Below, one piece after another: positions 60,727-64,000 of a stretch of 64,000 nt of DNA. The stretch is from Palleronia abyssalis. GTDB lineage: Bacteria; Pseudomonadota; Alphaproteobacteria; Rhodobacterales; Rhodobacteraceae. The stretch is from NCBI RefSeq assembly GCF_900302445.1, contig NZ_ONZF01000001.1, forward strand, positions 186,001-250,000, given 5' to 3'. The position numbers were made by a program, and so were the translations under genes. The notes under the pieces were generated by a model. The model was not told the DNA's origin. It saw only the letters and a program-made list of their open reading frames with translations, and did no database searches. The number at the start of each line of letters is the position of its first letter. Within the stretch, counting starts at the first letter, position 1.

Positions 60727-60867
60727 TTACTTCTTGTTCGGCCTTTGGGTCAGGGCCGAAGCGGCAGCGGACATTGCTGCTTTTGAAGATCGAGGGTTAG
60801 ATAACACTTTGGACGCTGCCGAGGCGGCCTTCGCGCCTATAACTTCACCATTGGTCTTCCTAGCCAC
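60727..60867 (-). CDS. Small basic Ala/Lys/Ser-rich protein
   Basis: A 46-residue gene too short for routine calls. It starts at GTG 60867 with AAAGGAG 6 bases upstream and ends at TAA. The product reads MARKTNGEVIGAKAASAASK and then SSKAAMSAAASALTQRPNKK. It resembles short lysine- and alanine-rich proteins of unknown function that occur in many bacteria. A terminator follows 150 bases downstream, which supports expression. No domain or membrane segment is present. Function unknown. Confidence 0.72.
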   Translation of the reverse strand: MARKTNGEVIGAKAASAASKVLSNPRSSKAAMSAAASALTQRPNKK

Positions 60868-61002
60868 AAAGTTCTCCTTTGGGTTATCCACCCTTTATCC
60901 CCATGATCGAGATTAGCTGTGGACGGTCAGAAGCGCCGTATTGGTAAGCGCTCAAGTTCACCTAAGCCTTTTCAGCGTCCGCAATATTCCTTCGAAAGCT
61001 TC
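60868..61002. other. Upstream region of the small gene
   Basis: This region should hold the promoter of the small gene. Two DnaA-box-like words occur in close spacing, TTATCCACC (60884-60892) and TTATCCCCA (60895-60903). No clear -10/-35 pair was found. Confidence 0.35.
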
Positions 61003-61062
61003 GCCTCAAGTTGCGCTATCAGCTTGAGGCTTGCGGGGGCCGGTGCTGGAACACCGGTCCCC
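61003..61062. terminator. Tandem hairpins downstream of nrdJ
   Basis: GGGGGCCGGTG/CACCGGTCCCC (61035-61062, one G-T pair) is 13 bases past the nrdJ stop. Next to it GCCTCAAG (61003-61010) pairs with CTTGAGGC (61023-61030). No T-run follows on the minus strand, so the pair may be a stabilising 3' end or Rho-independent terminator of unusual form. Confidence 0.5.
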
Positions 61063-61075
61063 AACCTTCAATCTC

Positions 61076-64000
61076 TCAGCTACACCCGGACGTCCCGCCG
61101 CAGGTGTTGCACTTCATGCAGGTGCCGTTGCGGACCAGCGTGTAGTTGCCGCATTCGCCGCAGGGATCGCCCTCGTAACCCTGCATCTTCGCCTTGCTGC
61201 GGGCATCCGCCACCGGCGCGGGCGTGTCCACGGTCTGGACGGCCACCGCGTCGGACTGGCTGACCGTCACGGTCTCGGACTTGTGGCCCTGCAAGATGAC
61301 CAGCTCTTTCGGGGCGCGGCCGCGCAGATAGCCGGTGGAGGCCACCTGACGCAGCACGTCCAGCGGGGACGAACCGCCGCTGTCGGGCAGGTCGCGGAAG
61401 TTGCGCTTGCCCTCTTCCTCGCCCCGCCCAAGGTCGTCGAAGGCCTGACCTTCGGGCTTCACATGGGCAAGGTCGCTGCGGTCCAAGTACGACACGGCCA
61501 GTTCGCGGAAGATGTAGTCGAGGATCGAGGTCGCGTTCTTGATCGCCTCGTTGCCCTGCACCATGCCCGCGGGTTCGAAGCGGGTGAAGGTGAAGGCGTC
61601 CACGAACTCTTCCAGCGGCACGCCATATTGCAGGCCCACCGACACCGCGATGGCGAAGTTGTTCATCATCGCGCGGAAGCCGGCGCCTTCCTTATGCATG
61701 TCGATGAAGATCTCGCCCAGGCGACCGTCGCGGTATTCGCCGGTGCGCAGATAGACCTTGTGGCCGCCGACGATGGCCTTCTGGGTATAGCCGCGGCGGC
61801 GTTCGGGCATCTTCTCGCGACCCTTGGCGACCTCTTTCAGGACGATCTTCTCGATCACCTTCTCGGCCAGGACCTGCGCCTTTTCGTGCGAGGACCCGGA
61901 GGCGAGGATTTCCTCTGCCTCGTCGTCATCCTCGATCAGGGCGGAGGCCAGTGGCTGCGACAGCTTCGAGCCGTCTCGATACAGCGCGTTGGCCTTGGTC
62001 CCCAGCGACCACGACAGTTCGTAGGCGCGCTGGCAATCCTCGACCGTGGCGGTGTTGGGCATGTTGATCGTCTTCGAGATCGCGCCCGAGATGAAGCTTT
62101 GCGCCGCCGCCATCATGTGGATGTGGCTGCCGACCGACAGGTAGCGCTTGCCCAGCTTGCCGCAGGCGTTGGCGCAGTCGAACACGTGATAGTGCTTGGG
62201 GTCCAGGTGCGGGGCCCCTTCCAGGGTCATGGTCCCGCAGACATGGGCGTTGGCGGCCTCGATCTCCTTGCGGGTGAAGCCCAGGTGACGCAGCAGGTCG
62301 AAGCTGGGATCGTTCAGCTTGGCCGCCGGGATGCCCAGCGTGCCGGTGCAGAACGCCTCGCCCAAGGTCCACTGGTTGAAGACGAAGCGGATGTCGAAGG
62401 CCGAGGGAAGCGCGGCCTCGATCTTGCGGATCTCCTCGTCGCCGAAGCCGTGGCCGATCAGGGCCGAATGGGTGATCCCCGGTGCGTTGCCAAGGCTGCC
62501 GTGGCCGACGGCATAGGCCACGATCTCCTCGACCTGGGCAGAGGTATAGCCCAGGTTCTCCAGCGCGGCGGGGACAGAGCGGTTGATGATCTTGAAGTAG
62601 CCGCCACCCGCGAGCTTCTTGAACTTCACCAGGGCGAAGTCCGGCTCGATCCCGGTGGTGTCGCAATCCATGACCAGGCCGATGGTGCCCGTGGGGGCGA
62701 TCACGCTGACCTGCGCGTTGCGATAACCGTGGCGTTCACCCAGACGCAGCGCCTCGTTCCAGCTTTGCACGGCCATCTCAACCAGCTGCTGGTCGGGGCA
62801 GTTCGCGTGGTCGAGGGCGACAGGCTTGACCGCCAGCCCCTCGTAGCCGTCGGTCTGCCCCATGGCGGCCGTGCGGTGATTGCGGATGACCCGCAGCATG
62901 TGGCTGGCGTTTTTCTCGTAGCCCGGGAAGGCACCCAGCTCGCCCGCCATCTCGGCCGAGGTGGCATAGCTGACGCCCGTCATCAGCGCGGTCAGCGCAC
63001 CGCAGAGCGACCGGCCCTCGTCGCTGTCGTAGCCGATTCCGAGGGTCATAAGAAGGCCGCCGATATTGGCATAGCCCAGACCCAGCGTCCGGAAGTCATA
63101 GCTGCGTTGCGCGATCTCCTTCGAGGGGAACTGCGCCATCATCACGCTGATCTCGAGCGTGACGGTCCACAGGCGCGTGGCGTGCATGTAGTCCTGGGCC
63201 TGGAACTGGCCGTCCTTGAGGAAGGTCAGCAGGTTCATGGAGGCCAGGTTACAGGCCGTGTCGTCGAGGAACATGTATTCCGAGCACGGGTTCGAGCCGC
63301 GGATCGGGCCGTCCTCGGGGCAGGTGTGCCACGCGTTGACAGTGTCGTGGAACTGGATGCCGGGATCGGCACAGGCCCAGGCGGCATGGCCCACCTGATC
63401 CCAAAGGTCGCGGGCCTTGATCGTCTTGGCGACGCCACCGTCCGTGCGGCGGATCAGCTCCCAATCGGCATCGTCCTTGACGGCCTTCAGGAACGCGTCG
63501 GTCACGCGGATCGAGTTGTTCGAGTTCTGCCCGGAGACCGAGCTGTAGGCTTCGGAATCCCAGTCGGTGTCGTAGGTCGGGAACTCGATCGAGGTGTAGC
63601 CCTGCCGCGCATAGTCGAGGACGCGCTTGATATAGGTTTCCGGGATGGCGACGGATTTCGCGGATTTCACGGCTGCCTTCAGGCCAGCGTTCACCGTGGG
63701 ATCGCAGGCGTGCTGGATGTCGCCCTCATAGGCGGCGATGGCGGCGAAGATCGCGTTCAGCTCACGCTCGTGCAGCTTCGAGCCGGCCACGAGGGAGGCG
63801 ACCTTCTGCTCTTCGATGACCTTCCAGTTGATGAAGTTCTCGATATCGGGGTGGTCGGCGTCGCAGATCACCATCTTGGCCGCGCGGCGCGTGGTGCCGC
63901 CCGACTTGATCGCGCCCGCCGCGCGGTCGCCGATCTTGAGGAATCCCATCAGGCCCGACGACTTGCCGCCGCCCGACAACGGCTCGCCCTCGCCGCGCAG
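61076..64000 (-). CDS. nrdJ: Adenosylcobalamin-dependent ribonucleotide reductase, 5' end outside window
   Basis: The frame is open to the window edge; 974 C-terminal residues are visible of about 1200 expected. Motifs include [34 protein letters not shown] (active-site Cys region), [20 protein letters not shown] and the C-terminal zinc ribbon [19 protein letters not shown] with the redox Cys. Class II enzymes make deoxynucleotides with vitamin B12 and without O2. Rhodobacterales often rely on this enzyme. Two hairpins follow the stop. Confidence 0.95.
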   Translation of the reverse strand: MRGEGEPLSGGGKSSGLMGFLKIGDRAAGAIKSGGTTRRAAKMVICDADHPDIENFINWKVIEEQKVASLVAGSKLHERELNAIFAAIAAYEGDIQHACDPTVNAGLKAAVKSAKSVAIPETYIKRVLDYARQGYTSIEFPTYDTDWDSEAYSSVSGQNSNNSIRVTDAFLKAVKDDADWELIRRTDGGVAKTIKARDLWDQVGHAAWACADPGIQFHDTVNAWHTCPEDGPIRGSNPCSEYMFLDDTACNLASMNLLTFLKDGQFQAQDYMHATRLWTVTLEISVMMAQFPSKEIAQRSYDFRTLGLGYANIGGLLMTLGIGYDSDEGRSLCGALTALMTGVSYATSAEMAGELGAFPGYEKNASHMLRVIRNHRTAAMGQTDGYEGLAVKPVALDHANCPDQQLVEMAVQSWNEALRLGERHGYRNAQVSVIAPTGTIGLVMDCDTTGIEPDFALVKFKKLAGGGYFKIINRSVPAALENLGYTSAQVEEIVAYAVGHGSLGNAPGITHSALIGHGFGDEEIRKIEAALPSAFDIRFVFNQWTLGEAFCTGTLGIPAAKLNDPSFDLLRHLGFTRKEIEAANAHVCGTMTLEGAPHLDPKHYHVFDCANACGKLGKRYLSVGSHIHMMAAAQSFISGAISKTINMPNTATVEDCQRAYELSWSLGTKANALYRDGSKLSQPLASALIEDDDEAEEILASGSSHEKAQVLAEKVIEKIVLKEVAKGREKMPERRRGYTQKAIVGGHKVYLRTGEYRDGRLGEIFIDMHKEGAGFRAMMNNFAIAVSVGLQYGVPLEEFVDAFTFTRFEPAGMVQGNEAIKNATSILDYIFRELAVSYLDRSDLAHVKPEGQAFDDLGRGEEEGKRNFRDLPDSGGSSPLDVLRQVASTGYLRGRAPKELVILQGHKSETVTVSQSDAVAVQTVDTPAPVADARSKAKMQGYEGDPCGECGNYTLVRNGTCMKCNTCGGTSGCS

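Noticed and set aside
60884-60926. Possible DnaA-box cluster and replication origin
   Set aside because: Only two near-matches and one weak inverted match are present, with no origin genes nearby and no AT-rich unwinding region.

Overview
The window is high-GC chromosomal DNA from an alphaproteobacterium, almost certainly of the order Rhodobacterales (Rhodobacter/Roseobacter group). The evidence is a complete RcGTA-type gene transfer agent cluster next to cysE, the order rpmF-plsX-fabH-ihfA-MerR-tRNA-Pro, a zwf-pgl-pgi operon, a B12-dependent class II ribonucleotide reductase and a long dCTP deaminase. The species cannot be named from this alone. There is no rRNA, CRISPR array or intact mobile element.

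Layout. 0-4.2 kb: end of a coiled-coil gene, zapA and an MliC-like gene; a bolA/small membrane protein/grxD operon for Fe-S trafficking; a putP proline symporter broken by one missing G; an OsmC-like peroxidase. 4.5-8.3 kb: the glycolysis/Entner-Doudoroff operon zwf-pgl-pgi (minus strand). 8.5-18.6 kb: housekeeping genes, including a DUF533 protein, an HNH nuclease, a fumarylacetoacetase-family enzyme, L32 with plsX/fabH, ihfA, a MerR-type regulator, tRNA-Pro, dCTP deaminase, a nitroreductase, a DUF3179 protein and two cyclophilins. 18.7-22.9 kb: pgk, a degenerate exported-protein gene, class I aldolase and an FtsB-like divisome protein.

22.9-37.4 kb is cysE plus the gene transfer agent structural cluster g1-g15 on the minus strand: TerS, TerL, portal, protease, capsid, head-tail joining proteins, tail tube, chaperone, tape measure and the baseplate/host-contact module with its NlpC/P60 peptidase. 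All genes look open. The g15 end is clearly more AT-rich than the head genes. 37.5-42.3 kb is a fatty-acid synthesis operon, fabD-fabG-acpP-fabF-mltG.

42.4-49.2 kb holds a cytochrome b561-YceI fusion and a separate convergent YceI gene, with a decayed IS5-family transposase between them, then an unknown membrane protein, rpsF-rpsR-rplI and a GAF histidine kinase. 49.3-54.6 kb has a DcaP-like porin, a lytic transglycosylase and a tungstate ABC transporter operon (tupB-C-A) that ends in a HTH/PBP-like regulator. 54.6-60.4 kb is a peroxide-defence locus: oxyR divergent from two different katG genes in tandem. The right end carries a hairpin-rich non-coding stretch, a 46-residue basic protein gene and the 3' part of nrdJ, cut by the window edge.

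The most useful items to re-check are the two broken genes (putP and the gene after pgk), the compositional break inside the GTA cluster, the tandem katG pair with a repeated motif in the oxyR-katG spacer, the dyad over the tupB ribosome binding site, and the small gene near 60.8 kb.
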